A stretch of 64,000 nucleotides of DNA from Brucella rhizosphaerae. GTDB lineage: Bacteria; Pseudomonadota; Alphaproteobacteria; Rhizobiales; Rhizobiaceae. The stretch lies in the NCBI RefSeq assembly GCF_002252475.1, contig NZ_NNRK01000023.1, positions 1 through 64,000 on the forward strand, given 5' to 3'. Under the pieces are notes generated by a model, which saw nothing but the letters and a program-made list of their open reading frames with translations, ran no database searches and was not told where the DNA came from. The position numbers were made by a program, and so were the translations under genes. This document shows positions 25,542 to 32,991 of this stretch, piece by piece. Every line of letters starts with the position of its first letter. Position 1 is the first letter of the stretch.

Positions 25542-26699
25542 TCAATCGAACTCTTTTTTGATTTTATCGTGAGCCATAACGGCATCACGAAAGCGGCCAA
25601 TAGAGAAATCGCCGACTGGTGTCTCTGAACCTCCATGCAGGATCATCTCGGCCAGAACTGCACCCACACCCGGCGCAATCTGGAACCCATGCCCACAACA
25701 GCCAAAGGCATGAAACAGCCCTTGCGTTGTAGCGCTTGGACCGATGATCGGGATCATGTCCGGCAGATAGCCTTCCATGCCTGACCATACCCGGATGACC
25801 TGCGCATCGCTCAGCACTGGTGCAACTTCTGCGAGGCTCCGCATTCCAGCAAGAGTTTTCAGTGGCGGCACCACAGTGCGTTGATGCCTGAGATCACTGG
25901 CCGTGCGCGGATAACCGGCAACAATGACATTGCCGCGTGCAATCTGCCGAAAAATCACATTTCCAGCCACAGCCTGTATCGATGGTCGAATAAAATAAGG
26001 CAGAGGCTCGGTCACAAACTGCGGAGGTCCGGCGGAAAAAAGCGGTGTCTCCTCATCAAATTGCTGCGCAAAGGCACCGCCCCAGGCACCGGCTGCATTG
26101 ACAATCTGGGCTGATCTGAACGTGCCGTGCGATCGAGTTTCAGCAACAAACCCGTTATGCGTTGTCTTTGCGCTCAAGACTTCGCAATTCTCAATGAGTT
26201 CGGCTCCATGTGCTTTTGCCGCACGCATAACTGCTGGTGTAGCAAGGCGGGGATTGGCCGTTGCATCGCGGGCTGAATAAGTGCCTGCGACAATCTTAGC
26301 GCTCAGATAAGGGTAACGCCTGCGTATTTCTGCGCCGTCCAGGTCCTCTATCTCCAGGCCAAACTGACGGGAAGTGCTGGCGTACGCTTCAAGTTTGGCC
26401 GTCTCCTCATCATTATAAGCGAGATAAATGTGACCGGAGCGATCAAACTCACACCGATCACCGACGAGCTGATCGAGTTGTTCCCATAATTCCTGCGAAC
26501 GCATGGACAGTGGATATTGCCGCACATCGCGCCCCTGCAAACGCAAATTGCCGAAATTGGCACCGCTCGACTGCGCTCCCACATACCCCTTTTCGAGAAC
26601 CGTCACACGATGTCCGGCTCGCGCCAGAAAAAGGGCTGTAAACGCGCCATTCAATCCGCCGCCTATGATCAGCGTTTGTGTTTCTCTTACCGATGTCAT
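25542..26699 (-). CDS. FAD-dependent amino acid/amine oxidoreductase (DAO family, HcnC/D-hydroxyproline dehydrogenase-beta-like)
   Basis: 385-residue FAD protein of the D-amino-acid oxidase family. The dinucleotide loop IIGGGLNGAF is near residues 11-20, and the C-terminal substrate/FAD segment includes GCCGHGFQIAPGVG. Together with the two upstream genes it matches three-subunit dehydrogenases such as hydrogen cyanide synthase HcnABC, D-hydroxyproline dehydrogenase and opine oxidases, in which this is the substrate-oxidising subunit. It overlaps the middle gene by four bases. The substrate is probably a secondary amine or amino acid. Confidence 0.8.
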   Translation of the reverse strand: MTSVRETQTLIIGGGLNGAFTALFLARAGHRVTVLEKGYVGAQSSGANFGNLRLQGRDVRQYPLSMRSQELWEQLDQLVGDRCEFDRSGHIYLAYNDEETAKLEAYASTSRQFGLEIEDLDGAEIRRRYPYLSAKIVAGTYSARDATANPRLATPAVMRAAKAHGAELIENCEVLSAKTTHNGFVAETRSHGTFRSAQIVNAAGAWGGAFAQQFDEETPLFSAGPPQFVTEPLPYFIRPSIQAVAGNVIFRQIARGNVIVAGYPRTASDLRHQRTVVPPLKTLAGMRSLAEVAPVLSDAQVIRVWSGMEGYLPDMIPIIGPSATTQGLFHAFGCCGHGFQIAPGVGAVLAEMILHGGSETPVGDFSIGRFRDAVMAHDKIKKEFD

Positions 26700-28126
26700 G
26701 AATAAACAACCCGCACAGCACCAACATTCAGCGGTTTGACCGGAGCTTGCGCACGCAACCGTCCGACATCCTCAATCGAACGTCCACTTGCGTGCGACGT
26801 AATTTCTGCAAGTGCGAGAGCGCAGAAGCGTCCCTGACAACGCCCCATGCCGCAGCGTGTAATGGCTTTCACCCGGTTCACTTCAACAGGGCCAACTTCT
26901 TTGGCTATGCTCTGCCTGATTTCGCCAGCTGAAACGCCTTCGCAGCGGCAAACGATGGTCTCATCGCTGATTGCAGACACATTATCGACGGGCCAGCGGA
27001 ATATCCTGGCAAGATTGCGCTGGAAAGCCCGATACTGGCCCACGGCATCACTGGTTCGGCATTTTGCTTGTTGCAATTCGGCCCTCGCGACTTGCGGCAT
27101 CATCACGCTTGCATCAACGGCAATGTCTTCAATCATCGCAAGCGCTGCCAGCTTTCCGCTTTGAATTGCACAATCGGCCCCACCGATTGAAGCGCCATCG
27201 CCCGCCAGATAAACCCCTTCAGCGCCGCGACCATCCCGATCAGTCACAGGCAACCACTGACGGAAATCACTATCAAACTGAAATTGGCAACCAGCGAGTT
27301 CTGCAAGCTGGGTTTCGGCACGGAGCCCATATCCCAGAGCAACTGCATCACAATCGAGCGTCTGGATGCGACCTTTCCGATCACGGAAGACAAGGCTTTC
27401 AACGTGAGTTTCGCCTTGAACCTCTTCGAGCACCACACCACTATGAATTGGAATTCCCGCACTCTTCAACTCGGCCATATAGCGCGCACCTTGCCACGCC
27501 GTTCTGAAGCTGTGTCGCAGGCCGGGCAAGGCGCTGAGTTTCGCGCGAAACGGTGTCGTATCCAGCACCACAATGTTTTTTGCGCCCAGCCGATGATACT
27601 GTAACGCGGCCAGCAGCAAAAGCGGCGAGCTGCCTGCAAACACCACCTTTCGGCCGATGAAACTGCCCTGATCTTTTAAGGCAACCTGCGACCCACCGAG
27701 CGAATAAACTCCCGGCAGGGTCCAGCCCTTAAACGGCATGATCTTGTCAGTTGCACCAGTCGCAATAATGACGTGCGAATAAGGTAGCTCATCCACTTCG
27801 CCAGCGCTTTCTACGAAGGCCGTACCTTCATAAAGCGACCAGACGGTTGTCCGCGGGCGGTAATCAATTTGGCCGATCAGCGCATCGGCATTCCCATGAA
27901 AATTCCGATACTTCGCTTCTTCATTCCTGTATAATTTTCGAGGTTCAAAACCCATCTGCGGGTTGAGCCGGCGCAGGCCCTGTCCGCCAGGAAACGCAGC
28001 CTCACTGAGCATAACAGGCTTCACAACCTGCCCTGTCAGGTGTTCAATCAACTTCGCATTATCGACAATCGTTTGGGCCGCGCTGACGCCCGCAGGACCT
28101 GATCCGATGATAAGTGGATGGATCAT
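26696..28126 (-). CDS. FAD/NAD(P)-dependent oxidoreductase with BFD-like 2Fe-2S domain (HcnB-like)
   Basis: 476 residues with an N-terminal FAD-binding loop IIGSGPAGVS (about 6-15), a second nucleotide-binding half, and a C-terminal BFD-like iron-sulfur domain with cysteines C393, C395, C425 and C430 (CRC and CGMGRC motifs). This is the alpha-type subunit of HcnABC-like or sarcosine-oxidase-like dehydrogenases, passing electrons from the DAO-type subunit. Overlaps of four bases on both sides indicate a stoichiometric complex with its neighbours. Confidence 0.82.
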   Translation of the reverse strand: MIHPLIIGSGPAGVSAAQTIVDNAKLIEHLTGQVVKPVMLSEAAFPGGQGLRRLNPQMGFEPRKLYRNEEAKYRNFHGNADALIGQIDYRPRTTVWSLYEGTAFVESAGEVDELPYSHVIIATGATDKIMPFKGWTLPGVYSLGGSQVALKDQGSFIGRKVVFAGSSPLLLLAALQYHRLGAKNIVVLDTTPFRAKLSALPGLRHSFRTAWQGARYMAELKSAGIPIHSGVVLEEVQGETHVESLVFRDRKGRIQTLDCDAVALGYGLRAETQLAELAGCQFQFDSDFRQWLPVTDRDGRGAEGVYLAGDGASIGGADCAIQSGKLAALAMIEDIAVDASVMMPQVARAELQQAKCRTSDAVGQYRAFQRNLARIFRWPVDNVSAISDETIVCRCEGVSAGEIRQSIAKEVGPVEVNRVKAITRCGMGRCQGRFCALALAEITSHASGRSIEDVGRLRAQAPVKPLNVGAVRVVYS

Positions 28127-28437
28127 GACTGGCCCCAGGCTTCAAAACGGCTCAGCAAGTTCATGCCCTGATGTAAGGCGGTTGAGCACGAACGAAGACG
28201 TTTTCCCTCTGAGGTCCACACCCAGCAATCCTGACAGGCGGCCATAAAGCAAAATCCCGCACGCGGCATTCCGTCAAATTCCGAATAGCGCAACACATGG
28301 CCGCTGTGCAGAAGAGCCGCAAGAACCGACTGCCCCTCAAATCCCTGAAATTCAACGCCGTCAAAAGTAAAAGTCAGAGGTTTACCCGTCGGCGCTACCG
28401 CGGCAACGAGCTGCCCTTTTGCAGGCGTGGCATTCAT
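28123..28437 (-). CDS. 2Fe-2S ferredoxin-like small subunit (HcnA-like)
   Basis: 104-residue small subunit with four cysteines spaced for one [2Fe-2S] cluster: C63, C68, C71 (CFMAACQDC) and C84 (RLRSC). It resembles the N-terminal domain of sarcosine oxidase alpha and HcnA. ATG at 28437 is chosen because GGGAAA lies upstream; an in-frame extension of 17 codons would run through the palindrome thought to be the operator. First gene of a three-gene operon. Confidence 0.82.
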   Translation of the reverse strand: MNATPAKGQLVAAVAPTGKPLTFTFDGVEFQGFEGQSVLAALLHSGHVLRYSEFDGMPRAGFCFMAACQDCWVWTSEGKRLRSCSTALHQGMNLLSRFEAWGQS

Positions 28438-28455
28438 CAGATTTTCCCACTTGAT

Positions 28456-28470
28456 TATTGCAATGCAATA
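28456..28470. promoter_or_regulatory. Candidate IclR operator upstream of the HcnABC-like operon
   Basis: Perfect odd palindrome TATTGCAATGCAATA, 18 bp upstream of the 2Fe-2S subunit ATG. The reverse complement matches 14 of 15 bases of a site before the divergent crotonase gene (29746-29760). The shared site suggests one regulator, probably the IclR protein encoded between them. Confidence 0.6.
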
Positions 28471-28584
28471 TTTGTTATTTTTATACAAACATTCCGTATG
28501 GCAACAATCCTGTCAACGGTGTTTTTAAAAACTGCGACAGAGTGGGCTATCGTCTGGTGCTACGACTTCAGCTGCGGTGATGAT

Positions 28585-29424
28585 TCACGCCTTTGAAATG
28601 GTTCGTGACGCCGCAATCACGTAAGGACTGAAACGCGAAACAATATCCTCTCGTGAATACCGCGCCAGCGATGCTGCGATGTTGATTGCAGCAATGGGCC
28701 GCCCGTTCGGTCCGGCAATCGCGGAGGCAATCGACCCGTCGCCGTGATAGACCTGCTCGAAAGCCGTGGCATAACCGTCTTCGCGAAAGCGACGAATATT
28801 ATCCATGATCACTTTCGGATCGATTATCGTATTGGCGTTGAAGCTACGGAAATGCGTCTGATCGAGAATCGCCTGCGCTTCGTCTTCGGGTAAGCGCGAG
28901 AGAATCGCCAGTCCTGGAGCTGTGCAATAGGAAGGCATTCGTGTGCCGATGATAACGTCGGTATTCAGCACATGACGGCTCAGAAACCGCGACACAAATA
29001 CAATCTCGGTCCCGTCGGGTACTGTAAGATTGATCGTTTCTTCAGTTTCCTTGCTCAGATGCTGCAAATAGGGCATCGCACGATCAATCAACTTGTTCGC
29101 CCGAACATAGTGAAAGCCCAGATCCAGCGTCTTTGCCGTCAACTCGAACTGGCGCGTAACTGGGTCTTTCGCGAGGAATCCGAGCTTCATCAGCGTATGC
29201 GTAAAGCGCTGCGCCGCACTCATATCGAGGTCGGTCAGGCTAACGATCTGGGAGAGGCTGAGCGTCGACTGATCCGAGTTGAAAGCCCCCAGAACGCGGA
29301 AAGCCTTTTCCACAGACCGCACCATAAGCGCGTCACCACGACCAGAGTTCTCGCCGCTCACATCTGCTGAATCTTCCGGCGATTTCGATTGCTTTTCTTT
29401 TGTCAAATCCACTGGTTCTTTCAT
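28585..29424 (-). CDS. IclR-family transcriptional regulator
   Basis: 279 residues. The IclR winged helix-turn-helix begins near residue 35 (MVRSVEKAFRVLGAF) with recognition region LSLSQIVSLTDLDMSAAQRF, followed by the effector-binding GAF-like domain (about 120-275). An unusual Ser/Glu/Lys-rich N-terminal tail of about 35 residues precedes it. A GTG two codons upstream (29430) is an alternative start; no strong ribosome site is seen for either. The gene lies between two operons that share a palindromic site and is the best candidate for their regulator. Confidence 0.85.
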   Translation of the reverse strand: MKEPVDLTKEKQSKSPEDSADVSGENSGRGDALMVRSVEKAFRVLGAFNSDQSTLSLSQIVSLTDLDMSAAQRFTHTLMKLGFLAKDPVTRQFELTAKTLDLGFHYVRANKLIDRAMPYLQHLSKETEETINLTVPDGTEIVFVSRFLSRHVLNTDVIIGTRMPSYCTAPGLAILSRLPEDEAQAILDQTHFRSFNANTIIDPKVIMDNIRRFREDGYATAFEQVYHGDGSIASAIAGPNGRPIAAINIAASLARYSREDIVSRFSPYVIAASRTISKA

Positions 29425-29476
29425 TGCCACGCCCTGATCCGAGAGCGATTTCCCGCCTATCTATACACAAACAAAC

Positions 29477-29552
29477 TAGTGGATTGAATTTGACGTTTGA
29501 ATCCCGACGGAAACACCTGCTGCTTCAAACGTCAAATTCGCAAAATCCACTA
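29477..29552. repeat. 76-bp intergenic palindromic element, copy 1
   Basis: Outer arms TAGTGGATT (29477-29485) / AATCCACTA (29544-29552) and inner arms GAATTTGACGTTTGAA (29486-29501) / TTCAAACGTCAAATTC (29524-29539) form a long near-perfect hairpin. The span equals that of the next element, and both begin with a (C)TAGTGG motif. Confidence 0.75.
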
Positions 29553-29565
29553 AATTCATACTGTT

Positions 29566-29641
29566 GCTAGTGGTCTTTTGATTCCGACATTTGCCGACGC
29601 TTGTATCCGAGTGATGCAAATGTCGGAATCAGACCACTAGC
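29566..29641. repeat. 76-bp intergenic palindromic element, copy 2
   Basis: Outer arms GCTAGTGGTC (29566-29575) / GACCACTAGC (29632-29641) and inner arms TGATTCCGACATTTGC (29579-29594) / GCAAATGTCGGAATCA (29616-29631). Same length and end motif as copy 1 with a different inner stem, 13 bp away. It resembles REP/BIME-like miniature elements. Confidence 0.75.
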
Positions 29642-29735
29642 CTTGAAACTGCTGCGCCTTGTCCCCGCTTCGTGATGCCATTTCCATAAATTACTAAAAC
29701 AGCCTTGACAAACTGCAATTACAAAATTCAAAATA

Positions 29736-29760
29736 CAATAACAGTTATTGCATTACAATA
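29736..29760. promoter_or_regulatory. Candidate IclR operator with overlapping palindromes upstream of the crotonase operon
   Basis: Two overlapping 15-bp dyads, CAATAACAGTTATTG (29736-29750) and TATTGCATTACAATA (29746-29760). The latter ends 18 bp before the ATG and matches the site at 28456-28470 in 14 of 15 positions. The remaining 95 bp of the gap upstream, between this site and the palindromic elements, is AT-rich with no gene. Confidence 0.6.
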
Positions 29761-29778
29761 GTCAATGGGAACACATAG

Positions 29779-30552
29779 ATGTCTGAGTTCATCCTCACCT
29801 CACTTAAAAATTCGGTACTCACGATTACGTTGAACCGACCAGAAGTGATGAATGCGTGGAACGCTGCGATGCGCAATCAGCTGATCGAAGCCTTTCAGGC
29901 CGCAGAAGAAAATACGGCTGTGAAGGCTGTAATTCTGACCGGAGCTGGAGATCGCGCCTTCGGTGCTGGCCAGGATCTGAACGAAACCAAGACATTCGAT
30001 GCCGACCGCGCTGAAGTGTGGATCGGAGAGTGGGAAAAGCTCTACACACGGATCAGAACTCTATCCAAGCCGATCATCGCAGCACTCAACGGTGTTGCCG
30101 CCGGTTCTGCATTTCAGGTCGCTCTTCTTTGCGATATCCGCATTGCTCATGCGGACGTTCGCATCGGCCAGCCGGAAATCAATTCCGGCATTCCGACAAC
30201 CACTGGTTCGTGGATCATGCGTGAAATGATCGGGTTCGCCCGTACGGTGGATCTGGTTCTCACGGGTCGTTTGCTCGATTCAAACGAAGCGCATCAGATT
30301 GGCCTCATCAACACCATCGTTCCACAGGATCAGGTTCATGCTGCTGCGCAGGCACTGGGCGAAGAACTAGCCGGCAAGCCGCCTGTCGCAATGCGTCTTA
30401 ACCGTCAGCGTTTCTATGAAATGACCGAACCGAGCCTGCAGGATGCGCTTTCCGCAGGCGTACGTATTCAGCGCGAAGCTTACGCAACAGGCGAACCTGC
30501 CCGCATGATGGAAGCATTTTTTGCTGCCCGTCAGGCCCGCAAGGCATCCTGA
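29779..30552 (+). CDS. Enoyl-CoA hydratase/isomerase (crotonase) family protein
   Basis: 257-residue crotonase. The oxyanion-hole segments are AFGAGQDL (60-67) and NGVAAGSAFQ (104-113). The position of the first catalytic glutamate is glutamine (Q113), whereas the second glutamate is kept (E133 in GQPEINSG). A single-glutamate crotonase is more typical of isomerases or other branches than of classical hydratases. The gene leads an operon with a polyamine-type importer and an acyl-CoA ligase, so it likely acts on the CoA thioester of the imported acid (CaiD-like logic). First gene after the shared palindrome. Confidence 0.82.
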   Translation: MSEFILTSLKNSVLTITLNRPEVMNAWNAAMRNQLIEAFQAAEENTAVKAVILTGAGDRAFGAGQDLNETKTFDADRAEVWIGEWEKLYTRIRTLSKPIIAALNGVAAGSAFQVALLCDIRIAHADVRIGQPEINSGIPTTTGSWIMREMIGFARTVDLVLTGRLLDSNEAHQIGLINTIVPQDQVHAAAQALGEELAGKPPVAMRLNRQRFYEMTEPSLQDALSAGVRIQREAYATGEPARMMEAFFAARQARKAS

Positions 30553-30700
30553 TTTTTAACTGTATCAAAGGCTGCGGGATGTGGCGAAGGCTATATCCCG
30601 CACTTATAAGATCGGCACACCGATCAGAATTAAAACTGCTTAGGCAGGGGAACCCCTTCAGAACACCAGAACGTTTTGAAAGAATAATAAAGGGAGCATC

Positions 30701-31762
30701 ATGACTACGAAATCACCATTCACGCTGACCCGCCGCACTTTGCTTGCAGGCGCCACCGCAGTACTTGCAACACCCGCTATTCTCCGCCCTGCTTACGCTC
30801 AGACAACACTGACGCTGGCTGATCCGGGCGGCCCGTTTAACAGCGCTTTCCGCAAAGCATTTTATGATCCGTTTGAAAAAGAAACTGGCATCAAGATCGT
30901 TAATGTTGCTCGTGAAGCCGAGCCAACGGCACAATTCAAGTCCATCGTTGAAACGCAGAGCTACATCTGGGATTTGAGCACACTGACGCTTTCAGCGCGT
31001 AAAATCCTATCGGAATCCGGCCTGCTGGAACCGACTGGCATTACCAAGGATCAGGTGCCGGACATTATGCCAGAAGCCGTCTTCGACGATTTTCTGGGCA
31101 TCACGATCTATTGCCACATCTTTGCGACCCGCACGGACCTGTTGAAAGATAATATTCCGCAAAGCTGGACCGACTACTGGAATGTTGAAAAATTCCCCGG
31201 ACGCCGTTCCTTGCGCAAGAACCCAATTGACACACTTGAGCAGGCACTGCTTGCCGATGGGGTTCCGCTCGCAGAGCTTTATCCGCTGGACGTTGATCGC
31301 GCCTTTGCCAGCCTTGACAAGATCAAGGATCACATCTCGGTCTGGTGGACAGGCGGCGCACAGTCTACACAGCTGCTGCAGAGTGGCGAAGTTGCAATGA
31401 TCAGCGGCTGGAACGCTCGTCTGCAATCGGCGATCGACGGCAATGTACCAGCAGAAATTCACTGGGATCAGGGGCTTTACTCGATCGAAGGATGGGCCAT
31501 TCCAAAAGGAAATCCGCGCGCGGATCAGGCCCGCGAGTTCATCAGGTTCTGTTCCCGCGCAGAACAGCAGGCTCTGTTTACCGAAGAGCTCGCTTACGGA
31601 CCCACCAACAAGAAGGCTTACGACTTCATCCCGGCTGAGCGCGCGAGAATTCTGCCTACTGCTCCACAGAACATCAGCAAAATGCGCCTTGCGGATGAAG
31701 ACTGGTGGAGCGCCAACCGCGCCGAAATGACCGAGCGGTTCAATAGCTGGCTGCTGTTTTAA
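30701..31762 (+). CDS. Spermidine/putrescine-type ABC transporter substrate-binding protein (Tat-exported)
   Basis: 353 residues of the SBP_bac_6/PotD-like family. The leader contains a twin-arginine motif (LTRRTLLAG, R11-R12), a hydrophobic core and a cleavage site after AYA, indicating export in folded form. Family members bind polyamines, amino-acid derivatives, iron or organic acids. GGGAG precedes the ATG. A hairpin in the 148-bp upstream gap (GCGGGAT 30574-30580 / ATCCCGC 30595-30601) separates it from the crotonase gene. Confidence 0.87.
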   Translation: MTTKSPFTLTRRTLLAGATAVLATPAILRPAYAQTTLTLADPGGPFNSAFRKAFYDPFEKETGIKIVNVAREAEPTAQFKSIVETQSYIWDLSTLTLSARKILSESGLLEPTGITKDQVPDIMPEAVFDDFLGITIYCHIFATRTDLLKDNIPQSWTDYWNVEKFPGRRSLRKNPIDTLEQALLADGVPLAELYPLDVDRAFASLDKIKDHISVWWTGGAQSTQLLQSGEVAMISGWNARLQSAIDGNVPAEIHWDQGLYSIEGWAIPKGNPRADQAREFIRFCSRAEQQALFTEELAYGPTNKKAYDFIPAERARILPTAPQNISKMRLADEDWWSANRAEMTERFNSWLLF

Positions 31763-31782
31763 GACTGGCTTACATACGCTTC

Positions 31783-31845
31783 CAGACAAACACACTGCCC
31801 TGCTTTCACGCCAAACGTGGAAGCAGCCCGCAAAATGTTTGTCTG
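31783..31845 (+). other. Long nested stem-loop between binding protein and ATPase genes
   Basis: Outer arms CAGACAAACA (31783-31792) / TGTTTGTCTG (31836-31845) enclose an inner stem CTGCTTTCACG (31800-31810) / CGTGGAAGCAG (31816-31826). No T-tract follows; probably an mRNA stability or processing element. Confidence 0.55.
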
Positions 31846-31905
31846 CATCCTCCCCGACGACCATTACACTAATTTGCGCTGCTATCAGCGTATCAGGGTT
31901 CCCAC

Positions 31906-32991
31906 ATGAATGCAGAAACACCACAAGAAAACCCGAAGATGCTGATTAAGGGACTGGGCAAAGAGTATGGCAGTGTCACTGCTCTCGAACCCAGCAACCT
32001 GACCGTCCACACTGGTGAGTTCGTCACCCTTCTCGGGCCTTCCGGTTCGGGGAAAACGACACTTTTGCAGATGATCTCCGGGCTGGTGGAACCTACCCAC
32101 GGCCAGCTGTGGGTTGATGGGAAAAACTACACCCACACGGCGGTGAACAAACGCGACATGGGTTTGGTGTTTCAGCATTATGCGCTGTTTCCACACATGA
32201 CGGTCAGTGAGAACATTGCCTTTCCGCTGAAAATGCGTGGTACGAACTCAAAGGAAGTCAGCGCTCGTGTTTCGGAAACACTGGCCAAGGTGCAGCTCGA
32301 AAAATTTGCGTCACGCTTTCCACGTGAGCTTTCAGGTGGACAACAGCAGCGCGTGGCTCTCGCCCGTTGCTTTGTCTATCGCCCGCAAATCATTTTGATG
32401 GACGAACCGCTTGGTGCATTGGACAAGAACCTGCGCGAGCATATGCAGTTTGAAATCAAGCGCCTGCATCGCGAGTTTGGCACCACTGTCATCTACGTAA
32501 CCCACGACCAGGAAGAGGCGCTCGTTCTGTCTGATCGCATCTGCCTGATGAACCATGCCAGGATCGAACAGCTTGGTACACCTAGACAGATTTACAGCGA
32601 GCCGGACACCGTGTTTGCGGCAAAGTTTATCGGGATGTCCAATATTCTTGGCGGTAAAATTGCTGGACTGTCCGGCGATCACGCCCTTGTTGATACTCAA
32701 CAAGGCCAATTCCCGGTTCTCAACAAGCACAAGCTTCCAGTGGGCAGCGATGCGCATATCGTACTGCGCCCTGAACAGATGAAACAGGGCCTCAACGAAA
32801 GCGCGAATGTCAGCACCATCACCGGAACTGTTTCCGAAGTCATCTATGTCGGTTCCGATACGCGCCTTCTAGTCACGCTGAAGGACGGCGAGACAATAAT
32901 CGTCCTTCATGATGGCGTAAGCACCATGCCCTCTGCAGGTGATCCGATCACCTATCACTGGCACAATCAGCAAGCGGTGTTGGTGGCATGA
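31906..32991 (+). CDS. Spermidine/putrescine-type ABC transporter ATPase
   Basis: 361 residues: ABC domain with Walker A GPSGSGKTT, signature LSGGQQQR, Walker B ILMDEPLGALD and switch TH in VIYVTHDQEEAL, followed by a C-terminal TOBE domain (about 275-355). This PotA/FbpC-like layout matches the neighbouring PotD-like binding protein. It overlaps the permease gene by four bases. Confidence 0.9.
   Translation: MNAETPQENPKMLIKGLGKEYGSVTALEPSNLTVHTGEFVTLLGPSGSGKTTLLQMISGLVEPTHGQLWVDGKNYTHTAVNKRDMGLVFQHYALFPHMTVSENIAFPLKMRGTNSKEVSARVSETLAKVQLEKFASRFPRELSGGQQQRVALARCFVYRPQIILMDEPLGALDKNLREHMQFEIKRLHREFGTTVIYVTHDQEEALVLSDRICLMNHARIEQLGTPRQIYSEPDTVFAAKFIGMSNILGGKIAGLSGDHALVDTQQGQFPVLNKHKLPVGSDAHIVLRPEQMKQGLNESANVSTITGTVSEVIYVGSDTRLLVTLKDGETIIVLHDGVSTMPSAGDPITYHWHNQQAVLVA

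Noticed and set aside
31007-31924. Minus-strand frame of 305 codons opposite the polyamine-type binding protein
   Set aside because: Shadow of a well-supported Tat-exported binding protein gene; no domain signature.
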